64,000 nt of DNA from Modestobacter sp. VKM Ac-2986 (GTDB lineage Bacteria; Actinomycetota; Actinomycetes; Mycobacteriales; Geodermatophilaceae): the NCBI RefSeq assembly GCF_026967795.1, contig NZ_JAPVBH010000001.1, positions 1-64,000 of the forward strand, in the 5' to 3' direction. The position numbers and the translations under genes are program-made. Of this stretch, positions 8,103 through 15,451 are shown one piece after another. The first letter of the stretch is position 1. Every line of letters starts with the position of its first letter. The notes below the pieces were generated by a model that did no database searches, had not been told where the DNA came from, and worked only from the letters and a program-made list of their open reading frames with translations.

Positions 8103-9143
8103 CTACGACCGGGCGGCGAGCACCCGGGCGGCCTCGCGGTCGGCGGCGGTGTTGACCACCCCGGCCCGGGAGCCGCGCAGCTTGGCGGCCACGTGCTCCC
8201 CCACCGTCAGCGGGAGGTAGCGCGGCTCCTCACCGGGCTCCAGGCAGGAGGGCAGGGTGGTGATCAGCGCGTCGACGTCCCCGTCGTGGAAGAAGGCCGC
8301 GGACCGGCGCCGCTGGATGGTGCCGTCGACGATCGGCGGCTTGACCCGGTGCAGCGTCGACAGCCACCGCTCGTTGGTCAGCCGGGCGGTGACGTCGCCG
8401 AGGTTCACCAGCAGGGCGCCCTCGGCCGGCATCACGTCGTACCAGCCGCCGTCGCCGCCGAGCACCTGCAGGCCCGCGACCTGGTCGGCCCACAGCACGG
8501 TGACGATGCCGTAGTCGGTGTGCTCGCCCATGCCGGTCAGGTCGCCGTCGAGGCGCACGGTGCCCTCCGGGAGGGCGTAGTTGTTCATCCGCAGGACGTC
8601 GAGGGAGTGCCCGGTGAGGCGGTCGAAGAAGTCCGGTGCCAGGCCCAGGGCGTCGGCGAAGACCCGGGTGAGGGTGCGCGCGACGCGGGCGGCCTCGGTG
8701 AACCAGGCCTCGACGGCGGGCTCGAAGCCGGCGACGTCGGGCCAGGTGTTCTCCGCGTAGTCCGGCTGCGGCAGCCCGGGCGCGTGCGGGTAGGTCGCCT
8801 GGGAGGCGCCGACGTTGAACGCCTCGAAGAAGTCGTTCATCCGGCTCGCGGCCTCCACGCCCAGGGACAGCGACAACGACTCGCTCTTGGGCGGGCTGTA
8901 GCCGCGGTTGACCTCCGGCGGGGTGCGCCAGCCGTTCTTCGCCGCCAGCGGCAACCCGAAGAAGTCGTCCATCGCCCCGGCCAGCCCGGCGGCGACGGCG
9001 TCCGGGACACCGTGGCCCACGACCTGCACGAACCCGACGGTGCGGCAGGCGGCGTCCATCGCCGCCGCGGTGGCCGCGAGCTGCTCCGCCGTCCCGTCGT
9101 GCACGTAGCTGGAGATGTCCACGACCGGGACGGCGAACGTCAT
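8103..9143 (-). CDS. Isopenicillin N synthase-like 2-oxoglutarate/Fe(II) oxygenase
   Basis: A 346-residue non-haem iron oxygenase. It has the N-terminal DIOX_N region (VPVVDISSY, GFVQVVGHGVP) and the double-stranded beta-helix core with GEHTDYGIVTVL (H-x-D), the distal His in STLHRVKPP and the RRRSAAFF arginine/serine pair that binds 2-oxoglutarate. Plant and bacterial members hydroxylate or cyclise small molecules; the true substrate is unknown and this is not evidence for penicillin synthesis. It is the middle gene of an operon with two SDRs (9168-9947 upstream, 7322-8101 downstream), suggesting a short oxidation/reduction pathway. Confidence 0.85.
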   Translation of the reverse strand: MTFAVPVVDISSYVHDGTAEQLAATAAAMDAACRTVGFVQVVGHGVPDAVAAGLAGAMDDFFGLPLAAKNGWRTPPEVNRGYSPPKSESLSLSLGVEAASRMNDFFEAFNVGASQATYPHAPGLPQPDYAENTWPDVAGFEPAVEAWFTEAARVARTLTRVFADALGLAPDFFDRLTGHSLDVLRMNNYALPEGTVRLDGDLTGMGEHTDYGIVTVLWADQVAGLQVLGGDGGWYDVMPAEGALLVNLGDVTARLTNERWLSTLHRVKPPIVDGTIQRRRSAAFFHDGDVDALITTLPSCLEPGEEPRYLPLTVGEHVAAKLRGSRAGVVNTAADREAARVLAARS

Positions 9144-9167
9144 GCCGCCCAGGGTGGCGGGCCCGCG

Positions 9168-9947
9168 TTACGGCAGGATCGCGTCCACGTAGCCGCCGTC
9201 GACCCGCAGTGCGCCGCCGGTGGTGGCCGAGGCCAGCGGGGAGGCCAGGTAGACGCACATGTTCGCGATCTCCTCGGGCTCGATCAGCCGCTGGATCAGC
9301 GACTGGGGCCGGTGGGTGCGCATGAACTCGCGCTGCGCGTCGTCCCAGGACAGGTCGTCGCCGACCAGGGAGCGGACGAAGTCCTCGACGCCGCCGGTGT
9401 GCGTCGGGCCGGCGATCACCGAGTTGACCGTGACCCCGGAGCCGGCGGCCTCCTTGGCGAAGCCGCGGGAGACCGCGAGCAGCGCCGTCTTGGTCATCCC
9501 GTAGTGGATCATCTCGGCCGGCACCACGACGGCGGAGTCGCTGGCGATGTACTGCACCCGGCCCCAGCCGCGCTCGACCATGCCGGGCAGGTAGGCGCGG
9601 GTGAGCCGCACCGAGGTCAGCACGTTGGTCTCGAAGTAGCGGCGCCACTCGTCGTCGGTGATCTCCAGGGCGGGCTTGGCGCCGAAGATGCCCAGGTTGT
9701 TGACCAGGACGTCGACGTACGGCACCTGCTCGAGCAGCTGCGCCGTCCCCTCGTCGGTGGTGACGTCGCCGGCCACGGTGGTGACCTGCCCGTCGATGCC
9801 GGCTGCGGCGGCGTCGAGCTTCGCGGCGTCACGTCCGGTGAGGACGACGGCGGCGCCGGCCCCGGCCAGACCGGTGGCGATGGCCAGGCCGATGCCTTGC
9901 GAGGAGCCGGTGACGAGGGCGGTGCGCCCGGAGAGGTCGATCTGCAT
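9168..9947 (-). CDS. SDR-family oxidoreductase
   Basis: A 259-residue SDR with TGSSQGIG (cofactor binding), NNLGIFG (the usual NNAG with Ala to Leu), a Ser region (YIASDSAVVV) and HYGMTKTA (YxxxK). The C-terminus ends in RVDGGYVDAI, the common FabG-like VDGG signature. The ATG at 9947 is preceded by GGGACGGG. It is the first gene of the minus-strand operon 9947-7322 and is most like sugar or steroid dehydrogenase-type SDRs, but the substrate is unknown. Confidence 0.85.
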   Translation of the reverse strand: MQIDLSGRTALVTGSSQGIGLAIATGLAGAGAAVVLTGRDAAKLDAAAAGIDGQVTTVAGDVTTDEGTAQLLEQVPYVDVLVNNLGIFGAKPALEITDDEWRRYFETNVLTSVRLTRAYLPGMVERGWGRVQYIASDSAVVVPAEMIHYGMTKTALLAVSRGFAKEAAGSGVTVNSVIAGPTHTGGVEDFVRSLVGDDLSWDDAQREFMRTHRPQSLIQRLIEPEEIANMCVYLASPLASATTGGALRVDGGYVDAILP

Positions 9948-9997
9948 GCCCGTCCCAAGGCGCCCGGCGGCGGTGGGATTCCACCCGGGACGCGAAC

Positions 9998-10033
9998 GGG
10001 GGAGGGCAGGCCCTGACGGCACCACCCTCCCCC
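9998..10033. terminator. Hairpin downstream of ohr
   Basis: GGGGGAGGG / CCCTCCCCC, a 9-bp perfect stem with an 18-nt loop, between the end of ohr (10071, minus strand) and the next gene on the same strand. Confidence 0.45.
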
Positions 10034-10070
10034 GGGTCTCAGCAGCCCCTGCGTGGAGCGGGGCCGGTCA

Positions 10071-10493
10071 TCAAGCCGTCTCGACCTCGAGGGTGACCGG
10101 GATGTTGCCGCGGGTGGCGTTGGAGTACGGGCACACCTGGTGGGCGGCCTCGACGAGGGCCTCGGCGGCGGACTGGTCGATGCCACCGAGCTCGACGTGC
10201 AGGGTGACCTCCAGGCCGAAGCCGCCGGCGTCGTTCGGGCCGATGCCGACCTCGGCGGTCACGGCGGAGTCGGTGAAGGCCACCTCCTGCTTGCCGGCGA
10301 CCATCTTGAGCGCGCCGTGGAAGCAGGCGGCGTAGCCGGCGGCGAACAGCTGCTCGGGGTTGGCGCCACCGCCGGGGCCGCCCATCTCGGCCGGCACCTT
10401 GAGGTCGAGGTCGATGGAGCCGTCGGAGGTGCGGGTGTGGCCGTTGCGGCCCTCCCCCGTGGCGGTGGCGAGGGCGGTGTAGACGGCAGCCAT
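10071..10493 (-). CDS. ohr: Organic hydroperoxide resistance protein (Ohr/OsmC family)
   Basis: A 140-residue thiol peroxidase that detoxifies organic and lipid hydroperoxides. Both catalytic cysteines are in family context: C57 in AACFHGAL and C121 in [12 protein letters not shown]; the latter motif separates Ohr from OsmC proper. The conserved N-terminal Arg is in GRNGHTR. The ATG is preceded by AGGAGG at good spacing. It is divergent to a TetR-family gene, and a palindrome lies between them (10525-10540). In most bacteria ohr is controlled by a MarR-type OhrR, so a TetR partner is a variation. Confidence 0.93.
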   Translation of the reverse strand: MAAVYTALATATGEGRNGHTRTSDGSIDLDLKVPAEMGGPGGGANPEQLFAAGYAACFHGALKMVAGKQEVAFTDSAVTAEVGIGPNDAGGFGLEVTLHVELGGIDQSAAEALVEAAHQVCPYSNATRGNIPVTLEVETA

Positions 10494-10524
10494 GGCTGGG
10501 CCTCCTGGTCGGACGTCCGGGAGA

Positions 10525-10540
10525 GAGAACGGTCGTTCTC
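10525..10540. promoter_or_regulatory. Putative TetR operator between ohr and its divergent regulator
   Basis: GAGAACGGTCGTTCTC: 7-bp perfect arms (GAGAACG/CGTTCTC) around GT, embedded in GAGA/CTCCC flanks. It is 32 bp upstream of the ohr ATG and about 28 bp upstream of the tetR -35, positioned to affect both promoters. Confidence 0.7.
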
Positions 10541-10567
10541 CCTGCTCCCCCTGATTCCAGCACGCGC

Positions 10568-10603
10568 CCTGACCAGCGTCAACAGGGGGTTACCGTGATC
10601 ACC
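10568..10603 (+). promoter_or_regulatory. Likely leaderless promoter of the TetR gene
   Basis: -35-like CCTGAC (10568-10573), 17-nt spacer, -10 TACCGT (10591-10596), then 7 nt to the ATG at 10604. This spacing places the transcription start at or next to the A of ATG, the leaderless arrangement common in actinobacteria, and decides the start codon in favour of 10604 over GTG 10595. Confidence 0.5.
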
Positions 10604-11188
10604 ATGACCACCGCGACTCCGACGTCGGAGGCCCGGGAGCGCCTGCTGCGCACCGCCTCGGCGCTCTTCTACGCCGAGGGGATCCGTGGCGTCGGGGTCG
10701 ACCGCGTGGTCGCCGAGGCAGGCGTCACCCGGGCCACCTTCTACCGGCACTTCCCCGGCAAGCAGGACCTCGTGGTCGCCTACCTCCGGGGCGTCGACGC
10801 GACGGTGCGCGAGCGGGCCGGCGAGGTGCCGGCCGACGCCGCCGCAGCGGCCGGCTGGCTGCGCGCGCTCACCTCGCTGGTCGGGGACACGGTGTGCGGC
10901 GTCGGCTTCCGCGGCTGCGCCTTCATCAACGCCGCCGCCGAGCACCCCGACCCGGCCAGCGCGGTGCGCCAGGCCGTGCGGGTGCACCGGGAGTGGCTGG
11001 AGGGCAGCGTCCGGACGGCGCTCACCACGGTCGGCCACCCCGAGCCGGCCGACGCCGCCCGCCGGTGGCTGGTGCTGCGCGACGGCGCCATGGTGGCCGG
11101 CTACCTCGCCGACCCGGTGCAGGCACAGGCCGCATTGGACGCCGGGGTGGCCGAGCTGATCGCCGCGGCCGGGCAGCCGGTCGGCTGA
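10604..11188 (+). CDS. TetR-family transcriptional regulator, divergent to ohr
   Basis: A 194-residue TetR-type repressor. The N-terminal helix-turn-helix is ASALFYAEGIRGVGVDRVV...GVTRATFYRHFPGKQDLV. The ligand domain contains RGCAFINAAAEHPDP, a pattern of one TetR subgroup, with two cysteines (VCGVGFRGCAF) that could be redox-responsive; that is speculation. The divergent placement and the palindrome at 10525-10540 make ohr its probable target. It ends 3 bp from the convergent kptA stop. Confidence 0.87.
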   Translation: MTTATPTSEARERLLRTASALFYAEGIRGVGVDRVVAEAGVTRATFYRHFPGKQDLVVAYLRGVDATVRERAGEVPADAAAAAGWLRALTSLVGDTVCGVGFRGCAFINAAAEHPDPASAVRQAVRVHREWLEGSVRTALTTVGHPEPADAARRWLVLRDGAMVAGYLADPVQAQAALDAGVAELIAAAGQPVG

Positions 11189-11191
11189 GCG

Positions 11192-11713
11192 TCAGGTCCG
11201 CGCCAGGTACCGCGGCGGGACGGCGTCGACCAGCCAGACGCCGTTGGGCGAGCGGGTGAAGGTCGCGCCGTCCCGGGTCATCGCCGCCGCGTCCACCCGC
11301 AGGACGACCGGTCTCCCCCGCCGCGCCCCCACCGCCGCCGCGGTCTGCCGGTCCGGGCTCAGGTGCACCGCGTGCCGGCCCATCGGGCGCAGCCCCTCGG
11401 CCAGGACGGCGGGCAGGAACCGCTCGACCGTGCCGTGGAACAGCTCCGCGGGCGGGACGGCGGGGGCGTGGCCCAGGTCGACCGGGACGCTGTGCCCCTG
11501 GCTGGCCCGGATCCGCGTGCCGGTCTCGTCGTAGGCGTACCTCCGCTTGTCGTTGCCGGCCACGACGTCGTCCAGCTCGGCCCGCGTCAGCCGCAGCGCG
11601 GTCAGCAGGTCGGCGACCGGCACCCAGCCGTGCTCGTCCAGGGCCAGCCCGACGCTGCACGGGTCGTGCCGCAGCACCCGGGACAGCCGCTTGCTGGTCC
11701 GGACGACGTCCAC
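11192..11713 (-). CDS. kptA: RNA 2'-phosphotransferase (Tpt1/KptA family)
   Basis: A 173-residue member of the KptA/Tpt1 family, which removes a 2'-phosphate from RNA and transfers it to NAD+. Diagnostic elements are SKRLSRVLRHDP (catalytic Arg-His), the winged-helix half (LDEHGWVPVADLL), RASQGHSVPVDL, FHGTVERFLPAVLAEGL, HVHLSPD-like HAVHLSPDR, and the C-terminal Arg. Yeast Tpt1 acts in tRNA splicing; the bacterial role is unclear because bacteria lack that pathway. It lies 3 bp downstream of the small zinc-binding protein gene (11717), probably one transcript. Confidence 0.9.
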   Translation of the reverse strand: MDVVRTSKRLSRVLRHDPCSVGLALDEHGWVPVADLLTALRLTRAELDDVVAGNDKRRYAYDETGTRIRASQGHSVPVDLGHAPAVPPAELFHGTVERFLPAVLAEGLRPMGRHAVHLSPDRQTAAAVGARRGRPVVLRVDAAAMTRDGATFTRSPNGVWLVDAVPPRYLART

Positions 11714-11716
11714 GGC

Positions 11717-11983
11717 TCAGCGCTCGTCCGGCGCCAGACCCGCGTGGTCGACCAGCTCCTGGGCGCTGGCCAGCTCACCGTGCATGCGCGCGCAGGACGC
11801 GCAGCAGAAGAAGACGCCGTCGGCCTCGACGCCGTGGCCGACGACCTTCACGCCGCAGTGCTCGCAGATGGGTGCCATCGCGTGGATCGCGCACTCGAAG
11901 CTGTCGAAGGTGTGCACCGCGCCGGCGGCGTGCACCTCGAAGCTGAGCCGGTAGTCGTTGCCGCAGACCTCGCAGGCAGCCAT
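11717..11983 (-). CDS. Small cysteine-rich metal-binding protein (prokaryotic metallothionein-like)
   Basis: An 88-residue protein with ordered metal ligands: CEVCGNDY at the N-terminus, SFECAIH, CEHCGVKVVGHGVE and FFCCASCARMH. This is the pattern of a family of small actinobacterial zinc-ribbon/metallothionein-like proteins that I recognise by eye. A DNA, zinc-storage or stress role is possible but unproven. GGGAGG precedes the ATG, and a palindrome (12007-12024) lies 24 bp further upstream. Confidence 0.78.
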   Translation of the reverse strand: MAACEVCGNDYRLSFEVHAAGAVHTFDSFECAIHAMAPICEHCGVKVVGHGVEADGVFFCCASCARMHGELASAQELVDHAGLAPDER

Positions 11984-12006
11984 GGCCAGTCCCTCCCGTG
12001 GGCGTC

Positions 12007-12024
12007 GTGACCGGGACCGGTCAC
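12007..12024. promoter_or_regulatory. Palindrome upstream of the Cys-rich protein gene
   Basis: GTGACCGGGACCGGTCAC: perfect 8-bp arms around GA, 24-41 bp before the ATG at 11983. It could be an operator; no protein can be assigned. Confidence 0.4.
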
Positions 12025-12067
12025 CTGCGTGCCCGACTACCCGGGCCGGCCCCGCGGTGAACGAGGC

Positions 12068-12697
12068 TCACGTGCGGGCGAACCAGCTGTCCGCGGGCAG
12101 CTCGGGCCCCGGCGGGGGCTGGGGCGGCTCGACCCCCCGCGGGGAGACCCACGGCCAGAGGGTGACCACGCGCTCGGCGGCGGCGCGGAGTGCCGTCCCG
12201 TCCAGCTCGGTGACGGTCTCCGGGAGGCCCAGCGCGTCACAGCGGACGACGAGGCGCAGCGGCCCGGCCGGCGGCAGCGGGCTCAGCCACCACACCTGTT
12301 CGGCCGACAGCTGGCCACCGGACCCCGAGCCGTGGTGGAACACCAGCCCGTCGAGGTCACCGGGGTCGGCGAAGGCGTGGACGCTGCCCGGCACGTTGCT
12401 CGCGCGGCGGCCGTCGGCCAGCTCCACCCCGACCAGCACCTGCGGGCCCGGGCCCCGGTGACCCCAGAGCAGGTCACTGATGTCCCCGGACCCGAGCGCC
12501 TCCGGGCGGCACCGGACACCGAGCGTGAAGGTGAGGCCGGTGGTGAACACCTGCACCCCGGTCAGCGTGACCGCCGCCGTGTCGCTGCGGGCGAGCACCG
12601 CGCTGACCGGCACCGCCACGGGCGCCTCGTTCTCCGGGGCGCTGTGCCGGCGCTCCCACTCGTCGTCCGGGCCCTCGCTGCCGTCCAGGAAGTGCAT
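12068..12697 (-). CDS. Conserved-looking hypothetical protein, beta-rich
   Basis: A 209-residue soluble protein beginning MHFLDGSEGPDDEWERR. It has an alternating hydrophobic pattern typical of beta-sandwiches (AVTLTGVQVFTTGLTFTLGV, PQVLVGVELADGR, GPLRLVVRCDALGLPETV) and a proline-rich C-terminal tail. No catalytic motif or membrane segment is visible and I cannot name a family. The ATG at 12697 is chosen because the coding pattern begins there; the frame is open further upstream into the next gene. Confidence 0.65.
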   Translation of the reverse strand: MHFLDGSEGPDDEWERRHSAPENEAPVAVPVSAVLARSDTAAVTLTGVQVFTTGLTFTLGVRCRPEALGSGDISDLLWGHRGPGPQVLVGVELADGRRASNVPGSVHAFADPGDLDGLVFHHGSGSGGQLSAEQVWWLSPLPPAGPLRLVVRCDALGLPETVTELDGTALRAAAERVVTLWPWVSPRGVEPPQPPPGPELPADSWFART

Positions 12698-12765
12698 GCG
12701 GCGCAGCGTGGCCGCTCCGGTGGTCGCGGGCAAGGGAGTTCGGCCCGTATCGCCGGCCCGAGGGG

Positions 12766-14559
12766 TCAGCCGGGGGTGCGGTAGAGCAGGAACGCCACGT
12801 CGTCGTCGGGTGCGTCGGCCAGCAGCTGGTCGGTGAGCAGGTCGGACAGGACGTCGGTGGCCAGGTGCCGGCCGGCGACCAGCGCCGTCACCGCCCGGCC
12901 GATGCCCTCGTCCAGCGCCTCCTCGCGGCGCTCGACGAGCCCGTCGGTGTAGAGCAGCAGCGTCGAGCCCGGCGGCAGGCTGACCCGGGCCTCGGGCCGG
13001 TCGGCGCCCTCCAGCACCGCCAGCGGCAGACCGCGCGCACCCTCCAGCAGCTCGGCCCGGCCCTGCTCGTCGGCCAGGATCGCGGGTGGGTGCCCGGCGC
13101 TGCTGTAGCGCAGCGTGGCCGCCGAGGGGTCGACCACGCCGCAGAACACGGTGCTGCACGTGGCGCCGGGCACCAGCGCGGCGAACCGGTCCAGCGCGGA
13201 GAGCACGTGCGCCGGGGAGCGGCTCTCCAGCAGCAGCGCCCGCCCGGCGCTGCGCAGCTGGCCCATGACGGCGGCCGCGTCGAGCCCGCGCCCGACGACG
13301 TCGCCCACGACCACGCCGAACAGCCCACCGGGCAGGTCGACGACGTCGTACCAGTCGCCGCCCACCTCCAGCGTGCCCGCGGCCGGCTCGTAGTGGACCG
13401 AGAAGCCGGCCGGGAGCACGGTCGGCCCGAGGACGGCGCGCTGCAGGGTGACGGCGACCTCGGTGAAGAACTGCGCCCGCGAGTGGTCCAGCTCGGCCCG
13501 CTCGGCGGCGCGCCGGCGCTCGGCCAGCACGGCCTGGGCGTCGGCGACCGCTGCGGCCACCTGTCCGGCGGCCAGCTCCAGGAAGGTCAGGTACTCCGCG
13601 TCCACCCGCAGGTGCGGGCTGGCGCCGAGCACGAGCGCCCCGACCGGGCGGTCGCGGCCGGCCGCGGTCAGCGGCAGGGCGAAGGCGGTGTCCACGGCCG
13701 CCGGACCGACCGGGCCGGCGCCGGTGCCGGTGAGACCGGGCAGTCGGGCGCCCAGGTCACCGATCGGGACCACCGCGCCGGTGGCGACCGCCTGTCGCAC
13801 GGCCGCCTGGAGTGCGTCGTCGGACGGCGAACGCCCCGGGTCCAGGCCGAAGGCGCCGGTCCGCCGGGCACCGTGGCCGTCGTCCTCCACCAGGTGGACC
13901 AGTCCGAACGGGCAGTCGGCCCGGGCCGAGGCCAACACCTCGAGCGCGGCGGCGCAGGCCGCCTCGGTGCTCCCGTGCACCGAGCGCGGCAGGCTGCCCA
14001 GCTGCTGCAGGACCGACATCCGGCGGGCGGCGAGCACCCGCGACGTGGTCTCCACGACCGTGTCGAGGATGCCGGCCACGTGTCCGCCGGGCTCGACGAC
14101 CGGACTGAAGGAGAAGGTGAAGTAGGTCTCCTCCTCGAACCCGTCCCGGCTGGTGACGAGCAGGAGGTCCTCGCTGAAGGTCGCCTCCCCGCCGTGCACC
14201 TGCTCGACCATGCCGCGCAGGGTCGGCCAGATGTCGGCCCACACGTCGGACAGCGACCTGCCCAGCGCCTCCGGGTGCCGCGCACCGAGGAGCGGGGCGT
14301 AGGCGTCGTTGTAGACCATCACGAGGTCCGGGCCCCAGATGAGCAGCATCGGGAAGCGGGAGTTCAGGCACGTGCCCACGGTGGCGAAGAGCGTCGGCGA
14401 CCAGGTCTCGACGTCGCCCAGTGCGGTGGCCGCCCAGTCGTGCTCCAGGACCGCTCGCTGGTGCTCGGACCGCACACCGCGGGACAGCAGCTCGGCCAGT
14501 CGACGGGTCAGCGTGACACCTCTCCCCCGGGACACGGGTGTGCGCGCGGCACGGGACAC
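12766..14559 (-). CDS. PAS-GAF-PP2C (SpoIIE/RsbU-type) serine phosphatase
   Basis: A 597-residue signalling phosphatase. A PAS domain covers about residues 40-165 (FPMLLIWGPDLVMVYNDAYA), a GAF domain about 185-345, and a metal-dependent PP2C domain from about 365 to the end (VGGDWYDVVDL, VGDVVGRGLDAAAVM, YSSAGHPPAIL, LLYTDGLVERR, DDDVAFLLYR). The metal-binding aspartates are all present. Such proteins dephosphorylate STAS anti-sigma antagonists, so the STAS and HATPase genes at 49254 and 50563 are candidate partners, though distant. No clear ribosome site precedes GTG 14559; an in-frame GTG at 14535 is also possible. Confidence 0.85.
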   Translation of the reverse strand: MSRAARTPVSRGRGVTLTRRLAELLSRGVRSEHQRAVLEHDWAATALGDVETWSPTLFATVGTCLNSRFPMLLIWGPDLVMVYNDAYAPLLGARHPEALGRSLSDVWADIWPTLRGMVEQVHGGEATFSEDLLLVTSRDGFEEETYFTFSFSPVVEPGGHVAGILDTVVETTSRVLAARRMSVLQQLGSLPRSVHGSTEAACAAALEVLASARADCPFGLVHLVEDDGHGARRTGAFGLDPGRSPSDDALQAAVRQAVATGAVVPIGDLGARLPGLTGTGAGPVGPAAVDTAFALPLTAAGRDRPVGALVLGASPHLRVDAEYLTFLELAAGQVAAAVADAQAVLAERRRAAERAELDHSRAQFFTEVAVTLQRAVLGPTVLPAGFSVHYEPAAGTLEVGGDWYDVVDLPGGLFGVVVGDVVGRGLDAAAVMGQLRSAGRALLLESRSPAHVLSALDRFAALVPGATCSTVFCGVVDPSAATLRYSSAGHPPAILADEQGRAELLEGARGLPLAVLEGADRPEARVSLPPGSTLLLYTDGLVERREEALDEGIGRAVTALVAGRHLATDVLSDLLTDQLLADAPDDDVAFLLYRTPG

Positions 14560-14641
14560 CGGCGGCCGCCGTCGAGATCATGGCACGCCACCGGCACCAC
14601 CCGGTCCGGCCCGCGGGACCGGCTGTGTCGCGCCGGGCCGG

Positions 14642-15358
14642 TCACACCCCGCCCCGACGGGGATCGCCGGCAGACGTCCAGCCCTGGTCCCGGAGCCGCT
14701 CGAAGCCGTCGAGCAGCAGGTCCAGGGCGAACTCGAACTCGAACTGCTCGTCGCAGCCCCCGCCGACGGCCCCCAGGTCACCCCGGGTGGCGGCCACCGC
14801 GATCTCCAGGATGGTCGGGAACCGCCGGCCGAACTCGGCGGCCCGCGCCTCCTGCTCGGCCGGACCCGGGGCTGGTGCGGCCGGGTCGTGCGGCGCGTCG
14901 AACAGCTCGGGGCTGAAGCCCCAGATCCGGTTGCCCAGGGTGTGCATGACGTGGTGGGTCAGGTCGGCGGAGAAGCCACCGGCGCGGAAGGCCGCGGCCA
15001 GGGCCTCCATGTGGTCCAGGACCACGGGCGTCCGGGAGGTCCGCGACTCGATCGCCCTGCGCGCCCACGGGTGCCGCAGCACCGCCCGCCGGGCCCCCAG
15101 CACCCGTTGCTGCACGGCCGCCCGCCAGTCCGCCCCGGGGGCGCCCGGCTCGATCTCACCGAGCACGGCGTCGACCATGCCGTCGAGCAGCGCGTCCTTG
15201 TCCGACACGTGCTTGTACAACGCCATCGGGACCACGCCGAGCTCCTGGGCCAGGCGCCGCATGCTCAGCGACTCGATGCCGGCCGCATCGGCCAGGCCGA
15301 CGGCTGCGGCGAGCACCCGGTCGCGGTTGAGCGGCACCCGCCGCGCCTGGTCGGCCAC
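14642..15358 (-). CDS. TetR-family regulator with TetR_C domain
   Basis: A 238-residue repressor: N-terminal helix-turn-helix VLAAAVGLADAAGIESLSMRRLAQELGV...ALYKHVSDKDALL and the larger C-terminal ligand domain of the TetR class itself. I place the start at GTG 15358 (VADQARRVPL); the frame is open to 15397 but that would put the coding region through the operator. It is divergent to the membrane protein gene at 15452, with two nearly identical palindromes between them, so that gene and itself are the likely targets. Confidence 0.85.
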   Translation of the reverse strand: MADQARRVPLNRDRVLAAAVGLADAAGIESLSMRRLAQELGVVPMALYKHVSDKDALLDGMVDAVLGEIEPGAPGADWRAAVQQRVLGARRAVLRHPWARRAIESRTSRTPVVLDHMEALAAAFRAGGFSADLTHHVMHTLGNRIWGFSPELFDAPHDPAAPAPGPAEQEARAAEFGRRFPTILEIAVAATRGDLGAVGGGCDEQFEFEFALDLLLDGFERLRDQGWTSAGDPRRGGV

Positions 15359-15375
15359 CGGCGCACCGTACCCCG

Positions 15376-15404
15376 TTGACAGGTGTACGTCGTACACCTA
15401 CCGT
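15376..15404 (+). promoter_or_regulatory. Promoter of the DUF4386-like membrane protein gene
   Basis: -35 TTGACA (15376-15381), 17-nt spacer, -10 TACCGT (15399-15404). The spacer is almost entirely filled by operator 1, so a bound repressor would block RNA polymerase. Confidence 0.65.
15381..15399. promoter_or_regulatory. TetR operator 1
   Basis: AGGTGTACGTCGTACACCT: perfect 9-bp inverted repeat around a single T, lying between the -35 and -10 of the rightward promoter and 23 bp before the divergent tetR start. Confidence 0.8.
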
Positions 15405-15415
15405 CCCGCCATGCG

Positions 15416-15432
15416 GGTGTACGCCGTACACC
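15416..15432. promoter_or_regulatory. TetR operator 2
   Basis: GGTGTACGCCGTACACC: perfect 8-bp arms around C, identical arms to operator 1. Centre-to-centre distance is 34 bp, just over three helical turns, so two dimers could bind on one face. It lies in the leader of the rightward gene. Confidence 0.8.
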
Positions 15433-15451
15433 GCCGACGAGAGGTGACGTG

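Noticed and set aside
8103-9143. Reading the IPNS-like oxygenase as evidence for beta-lactam synthesis
   Set aside because: The family covers many substrates, and no NRPS (ACV synthetase) or other beta-lactam genes are in the window.
12865-14916. A 683-codon plus-strand open frame opposite the PP2C phosphatase
   Set aside because: Composition is shadow-like (Arg/Gly/Ala/Pro) and the minus strand encodes a complete PAS-GAF-PP2C protein.
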